Source of the DNA: Candidatus Dormiibacterota bacterium
GTDB taxonomy: Bacteria; Chloroflexota; Dormibacteria; Aeolococcales; Aeolococcaceae
Reading direction: 5' to 3'
Length of the DNA stretch: 33,194 nucleotides
Assembly: GCA_003142035.1 (NCBI GenBank)
Contig: PLOF01000100.1
Location: 1-33,194, forward strand
The notes beneath the pieces are model-generated. The model did not search any database and had not been told where the DNA came from. It saw only the letters and a list, made by a program, of their open reading frames with translations. Shown here piece after piece: positions 17,152 through 25,900 of the stretch (the stretch's first letter is position 1; each line of letters starts with the position of its first letter). Made by a program: the position numbers and the translations under genes.

Positions 17152-19287
17152 ATGTCAGTTTCGATCGAGAGAAGGGGGCGCGTGTCGCCCGTCATTCGTC
17201 GCGCGGTGCTCGGGATGGGGTGCCCCAAGCCACGCCAGGTCCGCATCGTGACCGTCGCCCTCGCAGTGGCGGTGCTCGCGGTGGGTGGCTGGGCGCTCGT
17301 CGAGCGCGCGGAGACCGTCGAGACGCTGCTCTTCCTCGCGCTCGCCGTGAGCATGGTCGGCGTCAGTGCCGGGTATCTCTCGGAGCGCTACCAGCGCCGC
17401 CATCTGGAGCACCTCTCCGAGTCCCGCGATCTCCTCCAGCAGACGGTCCGTTCACCGCTCTCGGTGGGGGCCCTGCTCGACCGGCTCTGCCAGATCTTCG
17501 GCGCCGGCTTCGCGGAGGTGGTGGTGCTCCCCGACGCTCCCGACCAGGGCGCGCTGCTGGTGCGGGTGCGTGACGGCCGGACCACGGAGACGTCGGAGGC
17601 GGTCGACGAGAACCTGCTGGCGGATGTCTTCTCGGTCATCGTCCCCGCCAGTCTCAGCCTGGTACTCCGCGCGGGCGCGGGCCCCATGCAGGGTGACGCC
17701 ATGCTCGCCCGTCGTGGGCTGCGCGGTGCTGTGATGGCCGCCCTCGCGGTGGAGGGGAGGATCCTCGGCAGCCTGATGGTGGGGCGCTGTCAGGGCGACC
17801 TGACGCCCTTCACCGAGGAGGATCGCCGCCTGCTGGAGGCGCTCGCTCCCCAGGTGGGAGTGACGGTGGAGAAGCTCCGCCTCGACGAGCGGATCAATCA
17901 CCAGGCTTTCCACGACTCTCTGACCGGCCTCGCCAACCGCGTCCTCTTCGCGGATCGGGTCGTTCACGCTCTGGAGCGCCGCGCCGAGCCGGGCCGCCTG
18001 AGCGCCGCCATCCTCTTCATCGACCTTGACGACTTCAAGGTGGTCAACGACACCCTGGGCCATCCGAGCGGGGACCTCCTTCTTCAGGGGGTGACGCGGC
18101 GGCTGAGGCGGGTCGTCCGGCCCTTCGACACGGTTGCACGCCTGGGTGGCGACGAGTTCTCGGTCCTCATCGAGGACCTGGCCGGGCCGGCAGAGGCGGT
18201 GGCTGTTGCCGAGCGCTTCCTGGAGGAGCTCACCGGCGCCTTTGATCTCCACGGGACCCCGGTCACCATCGGAGCGAGCGTCGGCATCGCCATCGCCGAC
18301 AGGCCGTCGATGACGTATGAGCACCTGCTCCGGGAGGCGGACGTCGCCATGTACCGGGCCAAGGAGCGGGGCAAGGCGACTGTCGAGACTTTCGACGCCG
18401 GCATGCAGCAGACACTGGAGCGGCGACTCCGGCTCAAGGCCGACCTGGAGCAGGCGGTATCCGCCGGCGAGCTGTTCGTCGAGTACCAGCCGATCGTGGC
18501 GCTCGAGAGCGGCACGATGGTTGGCGTCGAGGCCCTGGCCCGCTGGGACAGCCTTGGCCTTGGGCGGATCGGCCCCCGCGAGTTCATTCCCGTCGCCGAG
18601 GCCAGCGGCCTGATCCGCGAGATCGGCCGCCAGGTGCTGCGCACCGCGTGTGAACAGGCGGTGCGCTGGTCGGCGGGTGAGGCCGGCCGGGACCTCTCGG
18701 TGAGTGTCAACCTCTCGCCGCGCCAGCTCCTGCACCCGGACTTCGCCGAGGAGGTCGCGACCATCCTCCGTGAGACCTACCTCAGCCCGTCACTTCTCAA
18801 CCTGGAGATCACCGAGAGCCTCCTGGTCGAGAACACGGCGACGACCCTGGAACGCCTCCGCGCCCTCAAGGATCTCGGGGTGACGATTGCCATCGACGAC
18901 TTCGGGATGGGGTACTCGTCCCTGGGAGAGTTGAAGTTCCTCCCTGTCGACGTCCTCAAGATCCCCAAGGCATTCGTGGACAACGTCGCCACCGACGAGC
19001 GGGAGCGGGCCTTCCTCGCCGGCATCATCGGGTTGGGCAGGACGCTCGACCTTCGGGTCGTAGCAGTGGGGGTGGAGCGCGCCGACCAGCTCGACGAGCT
19101 GCGTGACATGAGCTGTGACCTGGCGCAGGGATTTCATCTCGCAGCTCCGCTCGACGCCGCGGGGGTGACTGGGCTGCTCTCCTCTCAGACGGTCAGTTCG
19201 GCTGCCGGGCCCGGGCAGCCGGCGTGGAATGCGATCCAGTCTCGGCCTCCGATCGGCGACACGAGCGCCCTGCCCCGGATCGCCTGA
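17152..19287 (+). CDS. membrane-associated GAF-GGDEF-EAL protein (cyclic-di-GMP signalling)
   Basis: N-terminal TM pair, GAF-like region, DSLTGLANRVLF...RLGGDEFSVLIEDL (GGDEF), VGVEALARWDS (EAL), IDDFGMGYSSLGELKFLPVDVLK. Confidence 0.92.
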   Translation: MSVSIERRGRVSPVIRRAVLGMGCPKPRQVRIVTVALAVAVLAVGGWALVERAETVETLLFLALAVSMVGVSAGYLSERYQRRHLEHLSESRDLLQQTVRSPLSVGALLDRLCQIFGAGFAEVVVLPDAPDQGALLVRVRDGRTTETSEAVDENLLADVFSVIVPASLSLVLRAGAGPMQGDAMLARRGLRGAVMAALAVEGRILGSLMVGRCQGDLTPFTEEDRRLLEALAPQVGVTVEKLRLDERINHQAFHDSLTGLANRVLFADRVVHALERRAEPGRLSAAILFIDLDDFKVVNDTLGHPSGDLLLQGVTRRLRRVVRPFDTVARLGGDEFSVLIEDLAGPAEAVAVAERFLEELTGAFDLHGTPVTIGASVGIAIADRPSMTYEHLLREADVAMYRAKERGKATVETFDAGMQQTLERRLRLKADLEQAVSAGELFVEYQPIVALESGTMVGVEALARWDSLGLGRIGPREFIPVAEASGLIREIGRQVLRTACEQAVRWSAGEAGRDLSVSVNLSPRQLLHPDFAEEVATILRETYLSPSLLNLEITESLLVENTATTLERLRALKDLGVTIAIDDFGMGYSSLGELKFLPVDVLKIPKAFVDNVATDERERAFLAGIIGLGRTLDLRVVAVGVERADQLDELRDMSCDLAQGFHLAAPLDAAGVTGLLSSQTVSSAAGPGQPAWNAIQSRPPIGDTSALPRIA

Positions 19288-19322
19288 AGCCGGCTCTCCA
19301 GCTCTTTGGGCGGGACTGCGCC

Positions 19323-19568
19323 TCAGTCTCGCGGCAGCGACGCCAGGATCGCCTCCGCGAGCGCGCGTGCCGACGCCGCGGTCAACTCGACCGCGACCCT
19401 CGCTGAGGGGCCGCGCTCCGGGTTGAGGAAGTCGACGTTGAGCGTGTGCTCGGCGCTCGCGTGCTGGGGGTGGTCGAAGTAGACGGTGGCGGTGGTCACC
19501 GGGAACCAGGTGGCCACGCCCTTGCCGCTGCCCTGAACCGCGACGGTCTCGGTCTGGTAGGTGCACAT
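19323..19568 (-). CDS. small conserved protein (possibly DUF6295-like)
   Basis: MCTYQTETVAVQGSGKGVATWFPVTTATVYFDHPQHASAEHTLNVDFLN recalled pattern; ATG start; recognition not verified. Confidence 0.6.
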   Translation of the reverse strand: MCTYQTETVAVQGSGKGVATWFPVTTATVYFDHPQHASAEHTLNVDFLNPERGPSARVAVELTAASARALAEAILASLPRD

Positions 19569-19592
19569 GGGGAAGCCCTCCGCGCTCGCCTG

Positions 19593-20345
19593 TCAGCTGT
19601 TGAGGTGGCGGCCAAACCACTCCCAGATCCGCGCCCACCCGTCCAGGGCGGCCTCGACGCGGTAGCTGGGGCGGTCAACGCAGAAGAAGGCGTGACCGGC
19701 GCCCTCATAGCTGTGGAACTCATGGACCTTGCCCAGGCGGGTCAGCTCGGCGTCCAGCTCCGCGACGTGTTCCGGCGAGGGGAAGCGGTCCTCGGCGCCG
19801 AAGAGGCCGAGCAGCGGGCAGGAGAGGTCCGGGGAGAGGCCGATCAGCGGCTCCCACCTGAAGGGGGCCTGGGGCGGCGGGGTGCCCACGACCCCCGCGC
19901 CGTAGCAGTCGACGGCGGCGTCGAAGGGGAGCTTGCAGGCGGCCAGGAAGGTCTGCCGCCCGCCGGAGCAGTAGCCGATGACGCCCAGCTTGCCGTTGGA
20001 CGAGGGGAGGGAGCGGAGATGGCGGGCGGCGGCTTCCACGTCACCGACCAGGCGGCCGTCTGGCACTCCGCCGGCCGCCCTGACGGCCGCGGCGGAGTCA
20101 TCGGGGCCAGCGCCCTTGCCCTCGCGATCGTGGAGATTGGGGCAGATGGCGAGGTACCCGGCCGCGGCGAAGGTGCGGGTCACCTCCTTGCTCCAGCGGT
20201 CCCACCCCGGCATGTGGTGGATGACGACGACACCGCCGAAGGGCCCGTCGCCGGTGGGCTGGGCGAGGTACGCACGGATCTCGTCGCCGTCGTGGCCGGC
20301 GATCCGGATGGTCTCCGCCGTCAGCGCGTCGGCGACGTGTGGCAT
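19593..20345 (-). CDS. dienelactone hydrolase family protein
   Basis: alpha/beta hydrolase motifs GGVVVIHHMPGWDRWSKEVTRTFAAAGYLAICPNL, LGVIGYCSGGRQTFLAA, LLGLFGAEDRFPSPEHV, EGAGHAFF. Confidence 0.88.
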   Translation of the reverse strand: MPHVADALTAETIRIAGHDGDEIRAYLAQPTGDGPFGGVVVIHHMPGWDRWSKEVTRTFAAAGYLAICPNLHDREGKGAGPDDSAAAVRAAGGVPDGRLVGDVEAAARHLRSLPSSNGKLGVIGYCSGGRQTFLAACKLPFDAAVDCYGAGVVGTPPPQAPFRWEPLIGLSPDLSCPLLGLFGAEDRFPSPEHVAELDAELTRLGKVHEFHSYEGAGHAFFCVDRPSYRVEAALDGWARIWEWFGRHLNS

Positions 20346-20478
20346 GGCTCTGCTCCCGATGCGATCGCTGGCAATGGCGGCGACCAATGTCGCACAGACG
20401 GGGCGCGCGGCGCCGGCGCGGGCGCGCCATTCGAAACCGGCCGCGGCGTCCCGTCGCAAGGGCTGCGGCGACTGCCTC

Positions 20479-21219
20479 TCAGAAGAGGGCGGAGGCCAGC
20501 TCGCCGCGCAGCGCCTCCAGAGCCGGATCGCCCTGATGCTCGACGAGAGCGCCGAGCACCACCCGGCGGAGCTGCGCCCGGTGCGCCGGGGCACCGTCGC
20601 GGATGGCAGCGATCACGCGGCGCACGGCCGTGGGGTCGTCAGCGTCACCGACCAGGGCTGCCAGCGCGGGATCACCCTCCCGGCGGATCTCGATCCGGGC
20701 TCGAAGGCCGTCGCACACCTGGTCGTCGCGGGCAGCGGAGAGCACCGTGTCGGCCTCGTCGATCCGACCGGTCTTGAGCAGCAGGGCCCCGAGGGCGCGG
20801 CGCAGGGTCACGTCATCCGGCCGATCTAGGACGGCCGCGCGCAAGCTCGCCTCGTCGGATGGAGGTGGTGGGGGAGGAGCCGCAGGGGCAAGCTGGGCGA
20901 GGAAGCGCTCCACCTGCCCTCTCGGCTGGAGCCCCACGAACTCTGCGACCAGCTCCCCATCCCGGAACCCCTTCACCGCGGGGATGCCCTGGATACCGAA
21001 ACGGGCGGTGACCTCCGGGTTGGCATCGACGTCGAGCTTGGCCAGGGTGACCCCGCCGTGGAGCGCGACCGCCTGCTCGAGGATGGGCCCGAGGGTCCGG
21101 CAGGGGGCACACCAGCCGGCCCAGAAATCGACGACAACCGGGCGGACAGACGATGCGCCGATGACGGCGGTGTCGAAGGTGGCGTCGGTCACGTCGAGGA
21201 GGGGGGTGGCGGCGGTCAT
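20479..21219 (-). CDS. thioredoxin with C-terminal tetratricopeptide region (CnoX/YbbN-like)
   Basis: VVDFWAGWCAPCRTLGPILEQ, KLDVDANPEVTARFGIQGIPAVKGFRDGE; C-terminal helical repeats (LLLKTGRIDEADTVL). Confidence 0.88.
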   Translation of the reverse strand: MTAATPLLDVTDATFDTAVIGASSVRPVVVDFWAGWCAPCRTLGPILEQAVALHGGVTLAKLDVDANPEVTARFGIQGIPAVKGFRDGELVAEFVGLQPRGQVERFLAQLAPAAPPPPPPSDEASLRAAVLDRPDDVTLRRALGALLLKTGRIDEADTVLSAARDDQVCDGLRARIEIRREGDPALAALVGDADDPTAVRRVIAAIRDGAPAHRAQLRRVVLGALVEHQGDPALEALRGELASALF

Positions 21220-21434
21220 CGCCCTCGATTCTGACCGCCTGGAGCTGACCGACGGCTCCGTCGCGTCCCGGCGCGGCGCCGTCGCTCAGGAGGCCCTCCC
21301 GGGTGCTTCGCAATGCGCTACCTTTCATGACGTTCGTGGCGAGGACGCGCCGTCGCCGTCGCCACCATCCACGGCCGGGCCGCCGGATCGCCACGGCGCC
21401 GCCCACGCCCCGCCCACGAGGACCCCATCAGCCG

Positions 21435-22721
21435 ATGTCGCAGGAGCAGCGCGCGCTGACCGCCCGGAGCCGAGACCGCCTGGCGCGGCGCTCCATCCTG
21501 GCACTCGGCTCAGCCCTGCGTGGGGGCACCCTTGTCGTCCGTGAGGACTCCGGGATGAGCGTCCTGGGCCACGGTGGGACGTGCGCCCACATGACGATCC
21601 ACGATCAGCGGGTGTGGGGCATGACGGCGACCGCAGGCGGCAACGGGCTGGGCGCCGCCTACATGCGTGGGTACTGGGACACCCCGGACCTCACCGGTCT
21701 GCTCCGCCTCCTGGCCCACAATGTCGACCGGATCAACCGGCTGACGGCGCCCCTCGCCGCTGCCCGGCAGGTTACGGGACGGCTCCGCTCGCACCGTCCG
21801 ACGCGCGTCGCCGATCGGCGCAACATCCATGCCCACTACGACCTCGGGAACAGCTTCTTCGAGCTCTTCCTGGACCCGACGATGGCCTACTCGTGCGCCA
21901 TCTTCGAGCCCGGCGACGATCTGGAGACGGCCTCCCTGCGCAAGTTCGACCGCATCTGCGACCGGCTGCACCTCACCACTGGCGACCACCTCCTGGAGAT
22001 CGGCACCGGCTGGGGCGGTCTCGCCATCCACGCCGCCCGGCGTCACGGTTGCCGCGTCACGACGACCACGATCTCGCAGGAGCAGTGCGAGTATTCGCGC
22101 GCCCGCGTCGCCGCGGCCGGCCTCTCCGATCGCATCACCGTGCTCGACCAGAACTACCGCGACCTCACGGGCACGTACTCGAAGCTCGTGTCGGTCGAGA
22201 TGATCGAGGCCGTCGACTGGCGGCTGTACGACGAATTCTTCCGCTGCTGCGAGAGGCTGCTCGCCCCGGATGGGCTGGCGGTGCTGCAGGCCATCGTGAT
22301 CGAGGACCGCGCCTGGTCGGCCGCGCGCTGGCGTGAGGATTTCATCAAGCGCTACATCTTCCCCGGGGGATTCATGCCCTCGGTCAGAGCGCTGGTCGAT
22401 GCCGCCAACCGGGCCAGCGGGCTCCGGCTGGTGGAGCTCGACGACATCGGCGCCAACTACCCGATGACACTGGAGCACTGGCGCGAGGCGCTCGACGCGG
22501 CACACGACCGCGCCATCGCTCTGGGTTTCGACGAGCGCTTCCTGCGCATGTGGCGCTTCTATTTCGCGTACTGCGAGGCGGGCTTCCTGGAGCGTCGCAT
22601 CAGCGACGTCCACATGACCTTTGCCGGCCGCGCGTGGCGGCGCATGCCGCCAGCCGGCGACGCGACGGCCGAGGTCAGCGAGCCGTCGGTCGCGGCCGGC
22701 GCTGCTCGAGGGCCTGCCTAA
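21435..22721 (+). CDS. cyclopropane-fatty-acyl-phospholipid synthase family SAM methyltransferase
   Basis: NIHAHYDLGNSFFELFLDPTMAYSCAIF, LLEIGTGWGGLAIHAARRHGCRVTTTTISQEQCEYSRARV, VSVEMIEAVDW, FIKRYIFPGGFMPS; start choice uncertain. Confidence 0.9.
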   Translation: MSQEQRALTARSRDRLARRSILALGSALRGGTLVVREDSGMSVLGHGGTCAHMTIHDQRVWGMTATAGGNGLGAAYMRGYWDTPDLTGLLRLLAHNVDRINRLTAPLAAARQVTGRLRSHRPTRVADRRNIHAHYDLGNSFFELFLDPTMAYSCAIFEPGDDLETASLRKFDRICDRLHLTTGDHLLEIGTGWGGLAIHAARRHGCRVTTTTISQEQCEYSRARVAAAGLSDRITVLDQNYRDLTGTYSKLVSVEMIEAVDWRLYDEFFRCCERLLAPDGLAVLQAIVIEDRAWSAARWREDFIKRYIFPGGFMPSVRALVDAANRASGLRLVELDDIGANYPMTLEHWREALDAAHDRAIALGFDERFLRMWRFYFAYCEAGFLERRISDVHMTFAGRAWRRMPPAGDATAEVSEPSVAAGAARGPA

Positions 22722-23760
22722 CCCTGCCGGTGGCCTTGCTCGCTCCCCTCCCGGAGAGGGGCAGCAGGTGGGCTCGGAAGCCGCGGAGGTGACGTGCCAT
22801 CTCGTCGAGAGCCGCGTCCGGCGTGTCCGCATTGCGGATCAGGGCGAGGAGCACCTGCGGGTTGCGATCGCGGGCCAGCCGGACGAGAAGCTCAGCCGGC
22901 GTCGCCGGGCTGGCGGCCACCTGCGCGCGGACCGTGTGAGACCAGTCTCGCGCGAGCCGGGCGGCGAGGTGCGGGGAGATGGTGTCGTTGGCCGCCGCGC
23001 CGCGGCGCACCCGTGTCCGCCAGTCGCGAGCCAGACGTTCGAGCAGCTCCGGGGGCGTGATCGGATTGAGCGCGAGCCCCTCTCTGACCTCGGCGGAGGC
23101 ATCGGCGGCGAGCTGGGCCGCGACCTCCGGAGGCACCGCTCGGTTCGTCGCGACGGCGGCGCGTACCTGGCGCGCGGGGTCACCCGCCAGCCGGACCAGT
23201 ACCTCTGGGGGTCCGGTCGCGCCTCGGGCCGCGCGCATGCGGATCTCGCGTCTCGGGTCGGAGGTGATCGGCGCCGGCGTGTCGGGTGCGGCGACTCCGT
23301 CGCCGGCGACCGCGCTTTCCAGGTGGGGGGCGTACTGGCCGGTGTCGAGGCGAACCAGGGTCTCCCCAGGGGCGCGCGGATTGTCGGCAACCCGGCGGCG
23401 GACCTCCCGGGCCCGGTCGTGGGCGAGCCGACGGAGGGCATCGGCCGGAGTCGCGGGGTGAGCGCCGACCTGGGCGCGCACCGTGGCGTCGCGGTCCCGG
23501 GCGAGCGCCCTCAGCACCGCGACGCTCGTCGATGGGTTGGTCGCCACCCGGCGGCGCACCAGTGGGGTGTGGTCCGTGGCGAGCCGGGCGAGCAGTGGGG
23601 GAGGGCAGGCGGGGTCGGCAGCGACCCTGCTGCGGACGCCCCCATCGGGGTCGGCGGCGAGGCGGGTCAGCTCGCCGGGTGCGGTCGTGGGCTTGGCGTC
23701 CCCGTAGCCCGGAGGGGAGACGATGACTGGCGCCAGCGGGTGCGGGCTTAGGCGGGGCAC
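22675..23760 (-). CDS. leucine-rich-repeat-variant (LRV)/HEAT-like repeat protein
   Basis: at least ten ~22-24-aa repeats of form LxRLAxDxxxxVRxxVAxNPxTPPELL; convergent with and overlapping the Cfa-like gene by 47 bp. Confidence 0.8.
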   Translation of the reverse strand: MPRLSPHPLAPVIVSPPGYGDAKPTTAPGELTRLAADPDGGVRSRVAADPACPPPLLARLATDHTPLVRRRVATNPSTSVAVLRALARDRDATVRAQVGAHPATPADALRRLAHDRAREVRRRVADNPRAPGETLVRLDTGQYAPHLESAVAGDGVAAPDTPAPITSDPRREIRMRAARGATGPPEVLVRLAGDPARQVRAAVATNRAVPPEVAAQLAADASAEVREGLALNPITPPELLERLARDWRTRVRRGAAANDTISPHLAARLARDWSHTVRAQVAASPATPAELLVRLARDRNPQVLLALIRNADTPDAALDEMARHLRGFRAHLLPLSGRGASKATGRVRQALEQRRPRPTAR

Positions 23761-24007
23761 ACCGGGATGGTGGCACTCGAGCCACCTCGCCCCGTCATCG
23801 CTGCAGGGCGAGAGAACCGAATCGGCCGTCGATCAGCGCTTATAGAGAGAGGAAGCCGCGCCGCTTGCAACTTCAGACCGTGCGGGACCGGTTGAAGAAG
23901 GAGGGGAGGTGCGCGTGTCCGCATCTTGGTGTGCGTCCCTGCGCCCGAAGGTCCTGGTGACAGTGGGTCGCATGGCCGTGGCACCGGTGGATGCCGGTTT
24001 CTAGACT

Positions 24008-24092
24008 GACGCTACATAGCGTCTCTCTCCCGGTGCAACGGGAGTCTCGCTCCGCTATTGCGTGTGCCATCCGCACATCATGAATGGAGTGC
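24008..24092. repeat. 85-bp direct repeat, copy A
   Basis: 75/85 identical to 24119-24203 without gaps; the 3' 57 bp (24036-24092) match 55/57. Confidence 0.85.
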
Positions 24093-24118
24093 AATTGGTA
24101 GATGTGGACTTCTGCACG

Positions 24119-24203
24119 GACGCCACACAGGGTGTCTCTGCCGCCACAACGGGAGTCTCGCTCCACTATTGCGTGTGCCATCCGCACATCAGGAATGGAG
24201 TGC
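24119..24203. repeat. 85-bp direct repeat, copy B
   Basis: offset 111 bp from copy A; both copies keep the TGTGC-CATCC-GCACA hairpin and GGAG-TCTCG-CTCC. Confidence 0.85.
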
Positions 24204-24307
24204 CCGAAAGAGGTGCCAGAGAATCGCCGTGGCGGAGCGTGATACGCGAGTTTCGTTCGTCGCAACGCGGTCCCCAGGCACCTGTGCATCGTCGGGGGAG
24301 GCATCGC

Positions 24308-24338
24308 CCGAATGGCGGTCGCGAATCTCGCCATCCGG
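24308..24338. other. hairpin CCGaATGGCG-(11 nt)-CGCCATcCGG in the leader of the ACAD gene
   Basis: 9 paired bases with one A/C mismatch, seen directly. Confidence 0.5.
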
Positions 24339-24483
24339 GGTGCTAGAGTTCGCGAGCCTCAGCATTCTTACTACCGCATCCGGCACGCCAGAGTCGGCAT
24401 CGAGGCCCTGGCGACCGGCCTCAAAAGATAGTCGCCGAGCAATGGGCCCAACCCAATAATCCGGTTAGACAAGGGGATTACTC

Positions 24484-25836
24484 GTGGCCAAGCGCCTCAT
24501 GTCCGATCTTGGTTCCACCTTTCTTGAACTTGACCGTCTGAGCGACGAAGACCGTCTGTTGCGGGACGAGGTTCATCGTTTTGCGGTTGATGTGCTGAGG
24601 CCGGCGGCGGCCGAGCTCGACTCGATGGCACCGCAGGATCGGGCGGCGCCCGGCTCGCCCTTCTTCTCCGCCATGATCGAGCTGAAAAAACTCGGTTTCC
24701 ACGAGCTGTTCCTGCCCCTCGAGCCCGGAACGGAGGACCCCGACGGGCGCATCGCGGAGAGCAAGGCGCTGACGCAGGCGATCGTGCTCGAGGAGCTGGG
24801 TTGGGGAAGCCTTGGGCTCGCGACCGCGTTCGCGTGCGACATGGTTCCGTTCATGTCGGTTGCCTCCTTCGGCTCACCGGAGCTCAAGAAGGAGATCTTC
24901 GAGCCCTGGCTCAACGACACCGAGGGCAAGTTCCACGGCTGCTGGGCCATCACCGAGCCGAATCACGGAAGTGATTACGTGTCGTTGTGGGACACGGGGG
25001 ACGGGGAAGCCCCCAAGGCCCAGCTGATCGCCGTCAAGGAGGAGGGTGGTTGGCGGCTCAACGGCCAGAAGTCGGCATGGGTGAGCTCGGCCCCCGTGGC
25101 CACGCACGTCGCTCTCCACGCCCAGGCCGGTGCCGAGGGCAATCTGCGCCGCGGCCTGTTCGCAGTGCTGGCCCTCGACACCCCGGGGGTCACCAAGGGC
25201 CCGGTCACCCAGCTGCTGGGCATGCACGACGAGCCGATGGGTGAGCTCTTCTTCAACGACGTGTGGCTTCCCGACGCCAACGTGCTGGTCCCCCCGGGAC
25301 CTCTGTACATGCTGTTCGGCGACCAGCTGCTGTGCATGACCAGCGCCCTCATCTCTCAGGTCGCGGTCGGCGTGGCCCGTGCCGCGTTCGAGGAGGCGCT
25401 CGACTACGCACGTCAGCGGGTGCAGGGCGGCAAGGTGATCGCCGAGCACAAGAATGTCAGGCTGACTCTGTACAGCATGTTCGAGAAGGTCGAGTGCGCC
25501 CGCGCCTATGCGCGCAAGGCCCTCGAGCACGTGGTGCGCGAGACCGCCATGCTCGGTGGGACGGCCCCAGCGACGGCTTTCGCGTCGCCCCGTCACACCC
25601 GGGCCGCGCAGATCCTGACCAAGCGGATCGCTTTCGAGGTCGCCAACGACGCCGTGCAGATCTGGGGGGCGGGCGGCCTCAGCGAGGTGGCGCTGGTCGA
25701 GAAGTTGTTCCGTGACACCCGGTGCCTGTGGGTCGAGGACGGCACCCTCGAGATGCTGGCTCTGAACGCTGCGACCGATATCGTCCGCCACTACGAGCAC
25801 GAGACCTACAACCCGTCGGAGGTCATGGCCCGCTAG
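24484..25836 (+). CDS. acyl-CoA dehydrogenase family protein
   Basis: ACAD motifs CWAITEPNHGSDY, WRLNGQKSAWVSSAP, VQIWGAGGLSEVALVEKLFRDTRCLWVEDGTLEML; GTG start with AAGGGGAT upstream. Confidence 0.9.
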   Translation: MAKRLMSDLGSTFLELDRLSDEDRLLRDEVHRFAVDVLRPAAAELDSMAPQDRAAPGSPFFSAMIELKKLGFHELFLPLEPGTEDPDGRIAESKALTQAIVLEELGWGSLGLATAFACDMVPFMSVASFGSPELKKEIFEPWLNDTEGKFHGCWAITEPNHGSDYVSLWDTGDGEAPKAQLIAVKEEGGWRLNGQKSAWVSSAPVATHVALHAQAGAEGNLRRGLFAVLALDTPGVTKGPVTQLLGMHDEPMGELFFNDVWLPDANVLVPPGPLYMLFGDQLLCMTSALISQVAVGVARAAFEEALDYARQRVQGGKVIAEHKNVRLTLYSMFEKVECARAYARKALEHVVRETAMLGGTAPATAFASPRHTRAAQILTKRIAFEVANDAVQIWGAGGLSEVALVEKLFRDTRCLWVEDGTLEMLALNAATDIVRHYEHETYNPSEVMAR

Positions 25837-25900
25837 TACAGCTCGTGACTGGACGAGTTCCACTCGTCAACACTCAGCTCAACGATTAAGGGAACATCCC

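Noticed and set aside
17452-18735. 427-aa minus-strand ORF
   Set aside because: Antisense to the GGDEF-EAL gene; no recognisable domain
24008-24203. CRISPR array
   Set aside because: Only two long, imperfect repeats with a ~26-bp interval and no cas genes
23873-24334. 153-aa minus-strand ORF containing a 37-aa repeat
   Set aside because: Repeat-copy differences are largely amino-acid-changing and composition is atypical; treated as a non-coding repeat, though not fully excluded
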